Assembly: GCF_021462285.1 (NCBI RefSeq) | Contig: NZ_CP082787.1 | Location: 992,001-1,056,000, forward strand | From: Serratia entomophila | Lineage (GTDB): Bacteria; Pseudomonadota; Gammaproteobacteria; Enterobacterales; Enterobacteriaceae | Direction: 5' to 3' | Length of the DNA stretch: 64,000 bases | Shown here: positions 10,298-19,590 of the stretch, one piece after another | How the letters are laid out: each line of letters starts with the position of its first letter | Position numbering within the stretch: position 1 is the stretch's first letter | Made by a program: the position numbers and the translations under genes | Notes under the pieces: generated by a model | The model's database searches: none | What the model saw: only the letters and a program-made list of their open reading frames with translations | What the model was told of the DNA's origin: nothing

Positions 10298-10329
10298 CTC
10301 ATCCCTGGGTTTTGCGGCCAGAGATGAGG
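10298..10329 (+). promoter_or_regulatory. Two MalT-box-like sites before malZ
   Basis: AGAGATGAGG at 10320-10329 (plus strand) and AGGGATGAGC at 10307-10298 (minus strand) each resemble the MalT recognition GGGGATGAGG at eight of ten positions. They face opposite ways about 80-110 bases upstream of the malZ ATG. E. coli malZ is MalT-dependent, so the placement is sensible, but this is pattern reading only. Confidence 0.4.
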
Positions 10330-10407
10330 GGGAGTTGCGCTCAACGTGGCATTGTTCGGGGCATTGGGCAACGTCGTCGATTTCGTTTGGTACAGCAGGA
10401 GAAAAGT

Positions 10408-12231
10408 ATGCTTAACGCCTGGCATCAACCGGTCCCGCCTTTCGTGGTGAAGAAGGGGCAACGTCTGGATATCACGCTGTGGTTACAGGGTGATGAATTC
10501 CCCGAGCAGGTGTTTTTGCGCGCCGAGCCGGATAACGAAGAGTGGCTGCTGATCATGAAGGCGCAGCGGGTTGACGGCATGCGCCGCTACCAGGCCAGCC
10601 TGACGCTGAATGAGGGGGAACCGACCCGGCGCTACTGCTTCAAGCTGCTGTGGGCCGATCGCCAACAATGGTTCGGCCCCGAGGGCTGGTCGCTGACGCC
10701 GCCGGGCCAGCTGGCGCAATTTGCGGTCGACGAACCCGACCACAGCCCCGCCTGGGTGGCGGACCAGCTGTTCTACCAGATTTTCCCCGATCGCTTTGCC
10801 AGCAGCGGCGGCGAGCATGGCATCCAAAGCGGCAGTTACCGCCATCATGCGGCGGGTGCAGAAGTCGTGCGCCGCGACTGGCAGCATCCGTTGGAAGAGC
10901 ACCATGCCGCTTCTACGTTCTACGGCGGCGATCTGGACGGCATCAGCCGGCAGCTGCCGTACCTGCAGCAGTTGGGCGTGACGGCGCTGTACCTGAACCC
11001 GATCTTTACCGCACCGAGCGTGCATAAGTACGACACCGAGGACTATTACCAGGTCGATCCCCATTTTGGCGGCAATGCGGCGCTGCAGCGTTTGCGAGTG
11101 AGCACTCACAAGGTAGGGATGAAACTGGTGCTCGACGGGGTGTTTAACCATACCGGCGATTCGCATCCGTGGTTCGATCGGCACCGGCAAGGCGAAAACG
11201 GCGCCTGTCATCACCCGGAGTCCCCGTACCGCGGCTGGTTTAATTTCTACCCGGACGGCCGCGCGCTGGACTGGAAGGGCAACGCCAGCCTGCCAAAGCT
11301 CAACTTCGCCGAACCGCAGGTGGCGGAGGCGATTTATCGCGGCGACGGCAGCGTGGTGCGCCATTGGTTGCGCCCGCCGTACAGCATCGACGGCTGGCGG
11401 TTGGACGTAGTGCATATGCTGGGAGAGAACGGCGGCGCTACCGGCAACCTGCAGCACCTGGCGGGCATCTACCAGGCGGTAAAACAGGAAAACCCGCAGG
11501 CCTATGTGCTGGGTGAACATTTTGGCGACGCACGCCGCTGGCTGCACGCCGGCGTCGAAGATGCGGCGATGAATTACATGGGGTTTGCGCTGCCGGTGCG
11601 CGCTTTTCTGGCTGGGGTGGACGTGGCGTATCATCCGGTGCAACTGGACGCCGGCGGCTGCGCGCAGTGGATGGACGGCTATCGGGCCGGCCTGCCGCAC
11701 GGGCGCCAGCTGATTCAGTTCAACCAGTTGGACAGCCATGACACGGCGCGCTTTCTGACCCTGCTGCAGGGCAATCAGGCGCGCATGCGCATGGCGGCGG
11801 TGTGGCTGCTGAGCTGGATTGGCGTTCCCTGCCTGTATTACGGCGACGAAATCGGCCTGGACGGCGGCAACGATCCCTTCTGCCGCAAGCCCTTCCCCTG
11901 GGATGAAAGCCAGTGGGATCGCTCGTTGCTGGCGCTGTTCCAGCGGATGGCGGCGCTGCGCAAACAGAGCCTGGCGCTGCGGCGCGGCGCCTGCCAGGTG
12001 CTGCGCGCCGACGGCGAAACGCTGGTGTTTGTGCGCGTCTATCAGCAAGAGCAGGTGTTGGTGGCGCTGCAGCGCGACGGCAGCGGCGAGGCGGCGCTGC
12101 CGCACAGCCCGCTGCTGGCGGAAGGCAAATGGCGGCGGCTGGAAGGGGACGGCGAGCTGAACGAGCGGCACGATGGCATTAGCCTGCGGCTGGCGGCGGA
12201 GTCGGTTACCCTGTGGCGGCGTGAAGGGTAA
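10408..12231 (+). CDS. malZ: Maltodextrin glucosidase MalZ
   Basis: Cytoplasmic GH13 enzyme that releases glucose from the reducing end of short maltodextrins, 607 aa (E. coli about 605). Catalytic residues are visible: Asp333 in GWRLDVVHM, Glu370 in LGEHFGD and Asp445 in [11 protein letters not shown]. The ATG at 10408 ([13 protein letters not shown]) follows AGGAGAAAAGT. The upstream extension to 10237 is not family-like. Confidence 0.95.
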   Translation: MLNAWHQPVPPFVVKKGQRLDITLWLQGDEFPEQVFLRAEPDNEEWLLIMKAQRVDGMRRYQASLTLNEGEPTRRYCFKLLWADRQQWFGPEGWSLTPPGQLAQFAVDEPDHSPAWVADQLFYQIFPDRFASSGGEHGIQSGSYRHHAAGAEVVRRDWQHPLEEHHAASTFYGGDLDGISRQLPYLQQLGVTALYLNPIFTAPSVHKYDTEDYYQVDPHFGGNAALQRLRVSTHKVGMKLVLDGVFNHTGDSHPWFDRHRQGENGACHHPESPYRGWFNFYPDGRALDWKGNASLPKLNFAEPQVAEAIYRGDGSVVRHWLRPPYSIDGWRLDVVHMLGENGGATGNLQHLAGIYQAVKQENPQAYVLGEHFGDARRWLHAGVEDAAMNYMGFALPVRAFLAGVDVAYHPVQLDAGGCAQWMDGYRAGLPHGRQLIQFNQLDSHDTARFLTLLQGNQARMRMAAVWLLSWIGVPCLYYGDEIGLDGGNDPFCRKPFPWDESQWDRSLLALFQRMAALRKQSLALRRGACQVLRADGETLVFVRVYQQEQVLVALQRDGSGEAALPHSPLLAEGKWRRLEGDGELNERHDGISLRLAAESVTLWRREG

Positions 12232-12240
12232 GGGGATAAC

Positions 12241-12260
12241 GGGGCCGGCGAACCGGCCCC
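12241..12260. terminator. GC-rich hairpin between malZ and ggt
   Basis: GGGGCCGG (12241-12248) and CCGGCCCC (12253-12260) form a perfect 8-bp stem with a CGAA loop, between the convergent malZ and ggt. Neither side has a T-run, so terminator function is uncertain. Confidence 0.4.
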
Positions 12261-12287
12261 TGATAGGGTGAGTGGGTGTTTACATCA

Positions 12288-14051
12288 TCAATAACCGATG
12301 GCCGAACCGGCCGGGCGGCGCACGTCATTGGCGCCGTACAGGTAGCCTTCGCGCACCTTGCCGGACACCGCAGAGTCGTTGCCTGAGTTGGCCGGGCTAA
12401 CGCCCGCCGCGCCCGGCAGCCCCACCAAAATCAGTTCGGCGGCGCCCCACGGCGTTTGCTCCACCATCTTGTAGCCCATGCCGCTGAGCAGCTTCAGCGT
12501 GTCGGCGGACACCCCGCGTTGTTCGTAATACACTTCGTCCGGCAGCCACTGGTGGTGAATGCGCGGCGCATCCACCGCCTCCTGCGGCGCCATACCGTGG
12601 TCGATCACGTTCAGTGCGGTCTGCAGGGTGATGGTGATGATGCGCGAACCGCCCGGCGAACCCAGCACCATGAAGATTTTATTGTCTTTGGTGACCAGCG
12701 TCGGGCTCATCGACGATAGTGGGCGCTTACCGGGGGCAATGCTGTTGGCGGTGCCCTGCACCAGGCCATAGAGGTTTTTCTCGCCGACCTTCACGGTGAA
12801 GTCGTCCATTTCGTCATTGAGGAAGAAACCTGTGCCCGGGGCAATCACCACCGCGCCAAAGCGGCCATTGACGGTATAGGTGGTGGAGACGGCGTTCCCT
12901 TCATGATCGACAATCGAATAGTGGGTGGTTTCCGGCTTTTCATGCGGTTCCATACCCGGCTGCACTTTCTCGGAAGGGGTGGCCTGGTCCGCAACGATTT
13001 TCTTGCGAATTTCTTCGGCATAGCTTTTGCTGATCAGCCGGTCGATCGGGTTTTTGATGAATTCCGGGTCGCCGAGGTAAGTATTGCGGTCCATATAGGC
13101 GTGGCGCATCGCTTCGGTCATGGTATGGATGGCCGCCGCGGAGTTGAAGCCCATGCTCTTCAGGTCATAGCCTTCCACCACGTTGAGGATTTCACACAGC
13201 GTCACGCCGCCGGAGCTGGGCGGGGGGGCCGAGACGAACTTATAGCCGCGGTAGCTGCAGGCGATCGGCGGGGTTTCGGTAACCTTGTAATTGGCGAAGT
13301 CCGCCGCGGTCAGGATGCCGCCGCCCCGTTTGGCCGCCGATTCCACCGCCTGCGGGATCCTGCCTTTATAGAAGGCGTCGGTGCCGCCTTTGGCGATGGC
13401 TTCCAGCGTATTGGCCAGATCGCTCTGCACCAAGCGATCGCCCGGCTGCAGCGGGGTGCCGTCCGGGCGCAGGAAGATTTTGGCGGATTCGGCATCCTGC
13501 CTGAAGCGCGCGATGGTGGTGTCGAGGATATCGGTGTCGGCGCGGGTCAGCACGAAACCTTCGCGCGCCAGCTTGATAGCCGGCGCCAGCACCTGCTCAC
13601 GGCTCAGCTTGCCGTATTTCTCGCGCGCGGTTTCCATGCCCAGCACCGTGCCGGGCACCCCCGAAGCCAGATAGCCGTACAGGCTGGCGTCTTTCTTCAC
13701 CTTGCCGTCGGCGTCCAGGTACATGTTGGCGCTGGCCGCCGCCGGGGCGGTTTCGCGGAAGTTGATAAAGGTGTCGGTGCCGTCGGCCAGGTGGACGGTC
13801 ATAAAGCCGCCGCCGCCGATGTTGCCGCAGCAGGGGTTGACCACCGCCTGGGCGTAACCGACCGCCACCGCGGCGTCAATGGCGTTGCCGCCCATTTTCA
13901 GGATGTCGACGCCGACCTGCGAGGCCAGGTGTTGCGAGGTCACCACCATGCCGTTTTGGGCTTCTACCGCCGGATTGGATGCCGCATACAGGCTGCCGCT
14001 GACCAGCAGCGCCGCCATGGTCAGGGGCTTGCTCCATTTCTGTAAAAACAT
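12288..14051 (-). CDS. ggt: Gamma-glutamyltransferase
   Basis: Periplasmic enzyme that cleaves and transfers the gamma-glutamyl group of glutathione, 587 aa. A signal peptide (MFLQKWSKPLTMAALL... ending YAAS) is present. Self-processing would occur before Thr375 in the motif TTHYSIVD, the N-terminal nucleophile of the small subunit. PLSSMSP and GSPGGSR, which hold the substrate, follow. The ATG at 14051 has AGGAATAACT upstream. The longer frame to 14105 lacks family support. Confidence 0.95.
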   Translation of the reverse strand: MFLQKWSKPLTMAALLVSGSLYAASNPAVEAQNGMVVTSQHLASQVGVDILKMGGNAIDAAVAVGYAQAVVNPCCGNIGGGGFMTVHLADGTDTFINFRETAPAAASANMYLDADGKVKKDASLYGYLASGVPGTVLGMETAREKYGKLSREQVLAPAIKLAREGFVLTRADTDILDTTIARFRQDAESAKIFLRPDGTPLQPGDRLVQSDLANTLEAIAKGGTDAFYKGRIPQAVESAAKRGGGILTAADFANYKVTETPPIACSYRGYKFVSAPPPSSGGVTLCEILNVVEGYDLKSMGFNSAAAIHTMTEAMRHAYMDRNTYLGDPEFIKNPIDRLISKSYAEEIRKKIVADQATPSEKVQPGMEPHEKPETTHYSIVDHEGNAVSTTYTVNGRFGAVVIAPGTGFFLNDEMDDFTVKVGEKNLYGLVQGTANSIAPGKRPLSSMSPTLVTKDNKIFMVLGSPGGSRIITITLQTALNVIDHGMAPQEAVDAPRIHHQWLPDEVYYEQRGVSADTLKLLSGMGYKMVEQTPWGAAELILVGLPGAAGVSPANSGNDSAVSGKVREGYLYGANDVRRPAGSAIGY

Positions 14052-14228
14052 AGTTATTCCTACCCTGTCAGTTTTCTTATTGTGTTGTGCTGGTCTGGCT
14101 TGCAATCTGCGGGCCAGCGTTAAAAGCGTAGCTACAGATGAGGGATTGCGCGGTAGTCAGGCTGGAAAATGTGAGCGGAAACAGGGAAATAAAGCACGGA
14201 ATGTGGGCATGTCGCCCTAAAAAAGGGC

Positions 14229-14255
14229 AAAAAAAACCGGCCACGCGGGCCGGTT
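14229..14255 (-). terminator. Terminator of the peroxiredoxin gene
   Basis: On the minus strand AACCGGCC (14255-14248) pairs with GGCCGGTT (14242-14235), a 5-base loop between them, followed by a run of T ending near 14229. It lies about 20 bases after the peroxiredoxin stop codon. Confidence 0.85.
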
Positions 14256-14275
14256 GAGTCGCTTGCAGGCTGAAA

Positions 14276-14878
14276 TTACAGCTTGGAAGCGTTTTCGGAC
14301 AGGTATTTAGCTACGCCGTCTGGTGATGCGCCCATGCCCGCTTTGCCTTTTTCCCACTGAGCCGGGCACACTTCGCCGTGTTGCTCGTGGAATTGCAGTG
14401 CGTCAACGGTACGGATCATTTCGTCGATGTTACGGCCGATTGGCAGGTCGTTAACTACCTGAGCACGTACCACACCGTCTTTGTCGATCAGGAAGGAGCC
14501 GCGCAGCGCAACGCCGGCTTCCGGGTGCTCGATGCCGTAAGCTTTCTGAATTTCACGCTTGATGTCAGCAACCATCGCGTATTTCACTTCACCGATGCCG
14601 CCGTTTTCGACAGGGGTTTTACGCCATGCGTTGTGAACGAATTCTGAGTCGAATGAAACGCCTACCACTTCAACGCCACGCTTCTGGAACTCTTCATAGC
14701 GGTGATCGAAAGCGATCAGCTCGGAAGGGCACACGAAGGTGAAGTCCATTGGCCAGAAGAACAGGACAGCTGGCTTGCCGTTCAGGTGCTTCTTCAGGTT
14801 GAAGTTTTCAACGATTTCGCCGCTGCCCAGTACGGCAGCTGCAGTGAAGTCAGGGGCTTGACGAGTTACCAGGACCAT
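14276..14878 (-). CDS. Typical 2-Cys peroxiredoxin (AhpC/TSA family)
   Basis: A 200-aa thiol peroxidase that reduces hydrogen peroxide and organic hydroperoxides. The peroxidatic Cys50 is in TFVCPSE and the resolving Cys171 in GEVCPAQW, with a C-terminal tail ending YLSENASKL. The sequence is of the Prx1/TsaA type rather than the ahpCF-linked AhpC, and no ahpF is adjacent. It is monocistronic with its own terminator and a possible OxyR site upstream. Codon use looks strongly biased, as for a highly expressed gene. Confidence 0.93.
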   Translation of the reverse strand: MVLVTRQAPDFTAAAVLGSGEIVENFNLKKHLNGKPAVLFFWPMDFTFVCPSELIAFDHRYEEFQKRGVEVVGVSFDSEFVHNAWRKTPVENGGIGEVKYAMVADIKREIQKAYGIEHPEAGVALRGSFLIDKDGVVRAQVVNDLPIGRNIDEMIRTVDALQFHEQHGEVCPAQWEKGKAGMGASPDGVAKYLSENASKL

Positions 14879-14967
14879 AATTACTCCTGTAATAGGTATT
14901 TAAGGGTTGATGAAAAAACTACGGGCCAGTATAGGGACCGCGACTTGCTGAATAAAGGGTAAAAGAC

Positions 14968-14993
14968 CAATCGATGAGATAGCTTTTACCTAT
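14968..14993 (-). promoter_or_regulatory. OxyR-like site upstream of the peroxiredoxin gene
   Basis: CAAT-N7-ATAG-N7-CTAT (14968-14971, 14979-14982, 14990-14993) matches three of the four ATAG/CTAT quartets of the OxyR consensus at 11 of 12 bases with exact spacing. It lies about 90-115 bases upstream of the start. The fourth quartet is not conserved on either side. Confidence 0.35.
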
Positions 14994-15108
14994 TAAAGTT
15001 GTTGATTAATTTTGGCAATTTTAAAAAATAACCTTTTCACGCAAAAGGGCAAGGCCCAAAAGGCATTTTCTTGCAAAGTGCTGCAATTTCAAAATGCCGG
15101 TCTTGACC

Positions 15109-15690
15109 TTAGAGCTTTTTGTCTTTCGCCTGCTGCATCATCTGCGGGTAAAACTGCCAGAACTGTATTTCAAGCTGATGATAGTGGCTCTCTACGTCGG
15201 CGAAAGATCCCGCCAGCGCACCGAGACGCGGCCGCCGGCTCGCCATGCCCGCCAGCACGTTGGCGATGAACGGCAGCTCGGCATAACGCTCCAGCCAGCG
15301 CTCCGGCCACAGATAGCCGTTCAGGTTCTGAAAGCGCGGCGGCGTCGCCGACAGGTGCGGCACGATCTGGCTGCGCGCTTGCTGGGTGAAGCCGTGCAGG
15401 CTGACCGAGGGCTCCAGCTGCTGCCAGTGACGCGCCAGAAAGTGGTCCCACACGACGTCGAGGGTGATCGGCGCAACGCGGCGATGTTGTTCGCTGAAGT
15501 AGTCGCGGCAGGCTTTTACCTGCGGCAGGCTGTCGGTCAGTACGTCAACGCGGCGGTGCATCATGATGCCGGCCACCACCTCGGGGGCGTACTCGCCGGC
15601 CGGATTGCCGCGCACGAAGTCCGCCAGCAGGTTGCCCAGCAGCGAGCTGTCCGCCAGCATGGCCAAATGGAGATGAGCGAGAAAATTCAT
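15109..15690 (-). CDS. acpH: ACP phosphodiesterase AcpH
   Basis: Removes the 4'-phosphopantetheine group from acyl carrier protein. It has 193 aa, exactly the E. coli length, when started at [10 protein letters not shown] (ATG at 15690). HD-like metal ligands are visible in [29 protein letters not shown] and [10 protein letters not shown]. It is divergent from queA, the usual enterobacterial arrangement. Confidence 0.94.
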   Translation of the reverse strand: MNFLAHLHLAMLADSSLLGNLLADFVRGNPAGEYAPEVVAGIMMHRRVDVLTDSLPQVKACRDYFSEQHRRVAPITLDVVWDHFLARHWQQLEPSVSLHGFTQQARSQIVPHLSATPPRFQNLNGYLWPERWLERYAELPFIANVLAGMASRRPRLGALAGSFADVESHYHQLEIQFWQFYPQMMQQAKDKKL

Positions 15691-15810
15691 CCGGCCAGTA
15701 TATCTGAAGTGGCGCAAATCCTCCTTATTTCTTGCCGCTGACCGCCCACGGCTTTAGACTAGGCCGCCTGTTTTTTACCAACCAGTCCCATATTGAAGAA
15801 GTGAATACCC

Positions 15811-16881
15811 ATGCGCGTCGCCGATTTTTCGTTTGAACTTCCCGAATCCCTGATTGCTCATTACCCACAGCCTGAACGCAGCGGTTGCCGCTTGCTGCAG
15901 CTGGACGGGCCGAGTGGGGAGCTGACGCACGGCGTATTCACCGATCTGCTGAACGAGCTGGAAGCCGGCGATCTGCTGGTGTTCAACAATACCCGGGTGA
16001 TCCCGGCGCGCATGTTTGGCCGCAAGGTCAGCGGCGGCAAGCTTGAACTGCTGGTGGAGCGGGTGCTGGACGATCACCGCGTACTGGCGCACGTGCGCGC
16101 TTCCAAGGCGCCGAAGCCGGGCGCCGAGCTGCTGTTGGGCGATGACGAAAGCATCGCCGCCACCATGGTGGCGCGCCACGACACGCTGTTCGAGCTGCGC
16201 TTCAACGACGATCGCGACGTGTTCAGCATTCTCAACGCCGCCGGCCATATGCCGCTGCCGCCGTATATTACCCGCCCGGACGAAGACGCCGATCGCGAGC
16301 TGTATCAGACGGTCTACAGCGAGAAGCCGGGCGCGGTCGCGGCGCCGACCGCCGGCCTGCACTTCGACGAACCGCTGCTGGCCGCGCTGCGCGACAAAGG
16401 CGTGGAGATGGCCTTCGTGACCCTGCACGTCGGCGCCGGCACCTTCCAGCCGGTGCGGGTGGAGACCATTGAAGAGCACGTGATGCACGCCGAATACGCC
16501 GAAGTGCCGCAGGAGGTGGTGGACGCGGTGTTGGCCTGCAAGGCGCGCGGCAAGCGCGTGGTGGCGGTGGGCACCACCTCGGTGCGTTCGCTGGAAAGCG
16601 CCGCCAACGCCAGCAAAGACGCGCTGATTGCGCCGTTCTTCGGCGATACCAGCATCTTTATCTACCCGGGCTACCATTATCAGGTGATCGACGCGCTGGT
16701 GACCAATTTCCACCTGCCGGAATCGACGCTGATCATGCTGGTGTCGGCCTTTGCCGGCTATAAAAACACCATGAACGCCTATCAACGGGCGGTGGCCGAG
16801 CAGTACCGGTTCTTCAGCTACGGCGATGCGATGTTCATCAGCCGTAACCCGCAGGCGGAAAACGAGTCCGTCGGCGGCTAA
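15811..16881 (+). CDS. queA: S-adenosylmethionine:tRNA ribosyltransferase-isomerase QueA
   Basis: Transfers the ribosyl part of SAM to preQ1-modified tRNA to give epoxyqueuosine, the step after Tgt. It has 356 aa, full length. Family motifs include [38 protein letters not shown] and [14 protein letters not shown]. In relatives tgt follows directly in the same operon. Here the prophage begins 41 bases after the stop, so the queA-tgt transcription unit is broken. Confidence 0.97.
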   Translation: MRVADFSFELPESLIAHYPQPERSGCRLLQLDGPSGELTHGVFTDLLNELEAGDLLVFNNTRVIPARMFGRKVSGGKLELLVERVLDDHRVLAHVRASKAPKPGAELLLGDDESIAATMVARHDTLFELRFNDDRDVFSILNAAGHMPLPPYITRPDEDADRELYQTVYSEKPGAVAAPTAGLHFDEPLLAALRDKGVEMAFVTLHVGAGTFQPVRVETIEEHVMHAEYAEVPQEVVDAVLACKARGKRVVAVGTTSVRSLESAANASKDALIAPFFGDTSIFIYPGYHYQVIDALVTNFHLPESTLIMLVSAFAGYKNTMNAYQRAVAEQYRFFSYGDAMFISRNPQAENESVGG

Positions 16882-16921
16882 ATTCTCGGGCTGCGCGCAC
16901 GGCGCGGCCCCGTTTCAACGA

Positions 16922-16939
16922 CATCAGACTGTTTATCTG
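16922..16939. other. attL core
   Basis: CATCAGACTGTTTATCTG, identical to 63320-63337. After one mismatch, TGCT also matches. The left copy forms a palindrome CATCAGA-CTGTTTA-TCTGATG (16922-16942), and a second hairpin CTCATG-N6-CATGAG lies at 16943-16960. The site is 41 bases after the queA stop and 53 bases before the int stop. Confidence 0.85.
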
Positions 16940-16992
16940 ATGCTCATGCGGCAACATGAGTTAGGGCGTGTGTTTGTTTCGTTGTAAAAACA

Positions 16993-18036
16993 TCAACTTA
17001 CAAGAGAAATTCTTACAGCGTCGTTTGTGCTTTCGGTGTCCTGTGCCAAAAACGTGACAATGCCGCTGAACTTACTCAAATGCTCACCACTTAGGTGGGC
17101 ATATTTATTAACCATCTCCAGCTTCTCCCATCCCCCCAGTTCTTTCAACACCATCAACGGGGTTCCGTTCTGAACATGCCAGCTTGCCCATGTGTGGCGG
17201 AGATCGTGAAAGCGAAAATCCGTGATACCAGAAAGCAGAAGTGCACGTTCGAAATCCGTCCTGTTTATGTACCCTTCCTTTTCGCCGTCAGCCGAGAACA
17301 CATACTCATTGTTGAACGGGATTTCTCTCATCACTGCGACCGCGTCGTCATTCAGCGGTAATGGTCTGGCCTTTCCTGACTTTGCGTTTTCGGCAGTAAC
17401 AACGGCCACACGACGCCCCAGATCAACATCCTTCCATTTCAGCGACAAAATCTCCCCAAGACGAGCGCCAGTCAGCAAAGCAAACGAACACACCCACTTC
17501 ATCCATTGATGGTGTAAATTTGCGATCAGCGACTTTGCCTCGCTCTTTTCTATCCACCGAACTCTAACCGTTGGCTCTCTCAACGACTGCGCGTAAGGCT
17601 GTCTATCAAGCCATCCACTTTTATCGGCGAGCGAGAAGCCTCGCATAATGAATGAGCGGTATCGGTTTTTGGTGGCGTTAGCCAGGCGCTTTCTGGTAGC
17701 CAGGTTATGAGTCGGCAGGTTATCAACTATCTCTTCCCCGGTGATGGAGGACACGACTCTACCGCCGAAGATGCCAAGCCAGTACCGGGCGTAGATCTGC
17801 TTGTTCTCATAACTTGATTGCCCCTCGGCATCTCTCAGCGCCAAGACGACCATATCTTCGAACAGCCTCTCCGGTCGCTTGTCCAGGTTGGCTACAGCCC
17901 AGAACTCATGCTTTAACTTGTCGTGAAGTTGCTGAGCCTTTACCTTTTCCTCGGTGCCAGCAGAGCGTCTAATTCTCGTTCCGTCTGGCGCGGAGATATC
18001 AATCCAGTATTTTTTACCCCTCTTGAAGATCGGCAT
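16993..18036 (-). CDS. int: Phage tyrosine integrase
   Basis: Site-specific recombinase, 347 aa, that would integrate and excise the prophage at the flanking 18-bp repeat. The C-terminal catalytic domain shows Arg in TGARLGEILSLKW, His-x-x-Arg in FHDLRHTWASW, GGW and the nucleophile Tyr in MVNKYAHLS. The first 160 residues form the arm- and core-binding region (MPIFKRGKKYWIDISAPDG). It is transcribed toward attL, the usual place for int. The upstream gene overlaps it by 97 bases. Confidence 0.95.
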   Translation of the reverse strand: MPIFKRGKKYWIDISAPDGTRIRRSAGTEEKVKAQQLHDKLKHEFWAVANLDKRPERLFEDMVVLALRDAEGQSSYENKQIYARYWLGIFGGRVVSSITGEEIVDNLPTHNLATRKRLANATKNRYRSFIMRGFSLADKSGWLDRQPYAQSLREPTVRVRWIEKSEAKSLIANLHHQWMKWVCSFALLTGARLGEILSLKWKDVDLGRRVAVVTAENAKSGKARPLPLNDDAVAVMREIPFNNEYVFSADGEKEGYINRTDFERALLLSGITDFRFHDLRHTWASWHVQNGTPLMVLKELGGWEKLEMVNKYAHLSGEHLSKFSGIVTFLAQDTESTNDAVRISLVS

Positions 18037-18263
18037 CTTTTTAACTCCTTGCTGCCGACCACAGCCAGTCGGAAGACATTGTTATTGGTCTGCGAGAATT
18101 TTTCTATGCTTTCTTTGTTGGCCCTCCACGATCCGCCGACTTTGAACATGTGAAACTTCGCGGGGTTTCGGTATATCGTATAGGGGGAGACTTGAATTTT
18201 TTCCGCGTACTCTTTGAGCTTCATGAATTTGGCCTCGTCCGAGGCTGCGCGGGTGTCGGCCAT
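17940..18263 (-). CDS. Small HTH protein, probable excisionase
   Basis: A 107-aa protein with an N-terminal helix-turn-helix of the excisionase/MerR-like type (KLKEYAEKIQVSPYTIYRNP...GGSWRANKESIEKF). It sits directly upstream of int, the usual xis location, so it probably controls excision. The ATG at 18263 (MADTRAAS) has GAGGTAACC upstream. The C-terminal third is basic (KELKRCRSSRG...LLAPRKR) and is read in a different frame over the first 97 bases of int. Confidence 0.7.
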   Translation of the reverse strand: MADTRAASDEAKFMKLKEYAEKIQVSPYTIYRNPAKFHMFKVGGSWRANKESIEKFSQTNNNVFRLAVVGSKELKRCRSSRGVKNTGLISPRQTERELDALLAPRKR

Positions 18264-18273
18264 GGTTACCTCA

Positions 18274-18471
18274 TTACTTCCCCTCCCGCACCCGATGAAC
18301 CTCACAGCAAAGGCGCAGCCAAACCGGCGGAGACTTCGGCCAGTATGGGGCTATCTTCACTGCGTGCTTATCGAGTAACTGACGGAGGGTTAAATTGTTG
18401 GAAGGGGAGTCGAAATCTCTTAAAAGCTCTCTGGCTGTACTGCGGAGAAGGTTTTTCTGGTGGAGTCCATA
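18274..18471 (-). pseudogene. Start-less open frame between the methyltransferase and xis-like genes
   Basis: A frame that begins just after the methyltransferase stop and ends in TAA at 18274. It reads protein-like at its end (LTLRQLLDKHAVKIAPYWPK, then SPPVWLRLCCEVHRVREGK) but contains no ATG. The only usable start is an internal GTG without a ribosome-binding site, which would give 25 aa. It may be a decayed or recombined small gene. Confidence 0.25.
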
Positions 18472-19017
18472 TCATGCAACGCTTGCCTCCATCGTTATGC
18501 CTTTTCCTATGCGTAGGAGTTCGTCTCTGGATATGGTTGAGAACTGGCACCGCGGCTTGATAAATGGTCGCCAGATGAATAGCAGGCTGCCTTTGCTGTT
18601 GCCGTTCTTACCCGGCTTGCCCGTTGCGGAATTAATAAATGCCAGGCGGCCATCGGTGATAAAACGGACTTCATCGACTGACTGCAGCGCCAACGAAAAC
18701 CAGCCCGTTGATGTGTCCGCCGGCAACAGCATCACGATCGGCTGATTCTGCACGCGGCATTGCTCCGCAGCCTTAAGCACCCACGGGGTGATGTCGCTGT
18801 ATGGCGGATTGCACCAGATGGCACCGTAGCTCACCCATTCGACCGACAGCGCGTTATCCAGCTCGGTCAGGTAATGAGCGCATAGTGCGTTGCCATCGTC
18901 TGCCGCTGCATCCAGGAAGAAACCAAATTCAACATCCAGTGCGTTGAAAACTTCGATAGGGGTTTGCCATCGGTCTTTGTGTTCTGGTGGCGTGTTGCTG
19001 GCAAAAACGGTGCTCAA
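18472..19017 (-). CDS. Phage DNA N6-adenine methyltransferase
   Basis: A 181-aa methyltransferase of the phage N-6-adenine-methyltransferase family. The catalytic motif NPPYSD is at residues 70-75 and the N-terminal DRWQTPIEVFNALD is the family hallmark. It would methylate adenine in phage or host DNA, perhaps protecting phage DNA from restriction. Its ATG overlaps the upstream gene by four bases. Confidence 0.9.
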   Translation of the reverse strand: MSTVFASNTPPEHKDRWQTPIEVFNALDVEFGFFLDAAADDGNALCAHYLTELDNALSVEWVSYGAIWCNPPYSDITPWVLKAAEQCRVQNQPIVMLLPADTSTGWFSLALQSVDEVRFITDGRLAFINSATGKPGKNGNSKGSLLFIWRPFIKPRCQFSTISRDELLRIGKGITMEASVA

Positions 19018-19202
19018 TGCTCATTCCCCCAGTTGCGTGCCGCAGCGTTGACACAAAAATCGATGCGGATGTTGATCCAGACAATGTCAACGGCATGTGC
19101 AATGCTCAGGGACTTGCGCCACACCTCCGCCGCCTCGGTAAACATGCCATTGCGTTCAGCTTCACCAGCGATGCGGGCGATATTTCGATATGCATGATTC
19201 AT
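19014..19202 (-). CDS. ANR-family regulator
   Basis: A 62-aa protein matching the ANR (AggR-activated regulator-like) pattern: YRNIARIAGEAERNGMFTEA, AAEVWRKSLSIA, then W and a Cys-containing end. Such proteins bind AraC-type activators or act as small regulators and are common in phages. It is coupled to the methyltransferase by an ATGA overlap. Confidence 0.7.
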   Translation of the reverse strand: MNHAYRNIARIAGEAERNGMFTEAAEVWRKSLSIAHAVDIVWINIRIDFCVNAAARNWGNEH

Positions 19203-19214
19203 GATGATTTTCCG

Positions 19215-19589
19215 TTAGTAGGCGCGCTGGTGGGTTACGGTGGCTAAAAGCTGGTTAAACTGCTGAACAAGTAAAATCATCCGGCCAACTTCGGGAGGCT
19301 CACTACGGATATAGCTATCGGTATATTTTCCCGATGAATATGGCGACTTAACTCGGGCATAGTTGTTGTAAATTGGGGAAACAGAGATGATTTTGTAGGC
19401 TATCTTGTTGCCTTCTACGATTTTGCTCTTTGCTGTAATGAGGGTAGAGTTTTGAATGGCTCCGCGCAGGGATTTAATATGATTTTCAGTGAGCCCTGGG
19501 AACTTGGTTTTAATCCGTTTGAAATGTCCAGCGGCTGTATACCAGCCCTCGTCCTCAATGAGGAATAACAGCATTTCATAATTCGTCAT
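19215..19589 (-). CDS. Hypothetical phage protein (124 aa)
   Basis: I do not recognise this protein. The first 60 residues (MTNYEMLLFLIEDEGWYTAA...KFPGLTENHIKSLRGAI) look like a winged-helix-style domain. The C-terminal part is rich in Tyr, Ser and Arg. It lies one base after the stop of the neighbouring upstream gene and 12 bases before the ANR gene, inside the leftward early operon. Confidence 0.7.
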   Translation of the reverse strand: MTNYEMLLFLIEDEGWYTAAGHFKRIKTKFPGLTENHIKSLRGAIQNSTLITAKSKIVEGNKIAYKIISVSPIYNNYARVKSPYSSGKYTDSYIRSEPPEVGRMILLVQQFNQLLATVTHQRAY

Positions 19590-19590
19590 A

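Noticed and set aside
10483..12171. 562-aa antisense frame over malZ
   Set aside because: malZ has intact catalytic residues. The opposite frame is a shadow with biased composition.
15775..16785. 336-aa frame antisense to queA
   Set aside because: A His/Gln/Arg-rich shadow of a GC-rich gene. No family resemblance.
18368..18550. 60-aa frame overlapping the methyltransferase end
   Set aside because: Pro/Arg/Lys composition without family look, and it overlaps a well-supported gene in another frame.
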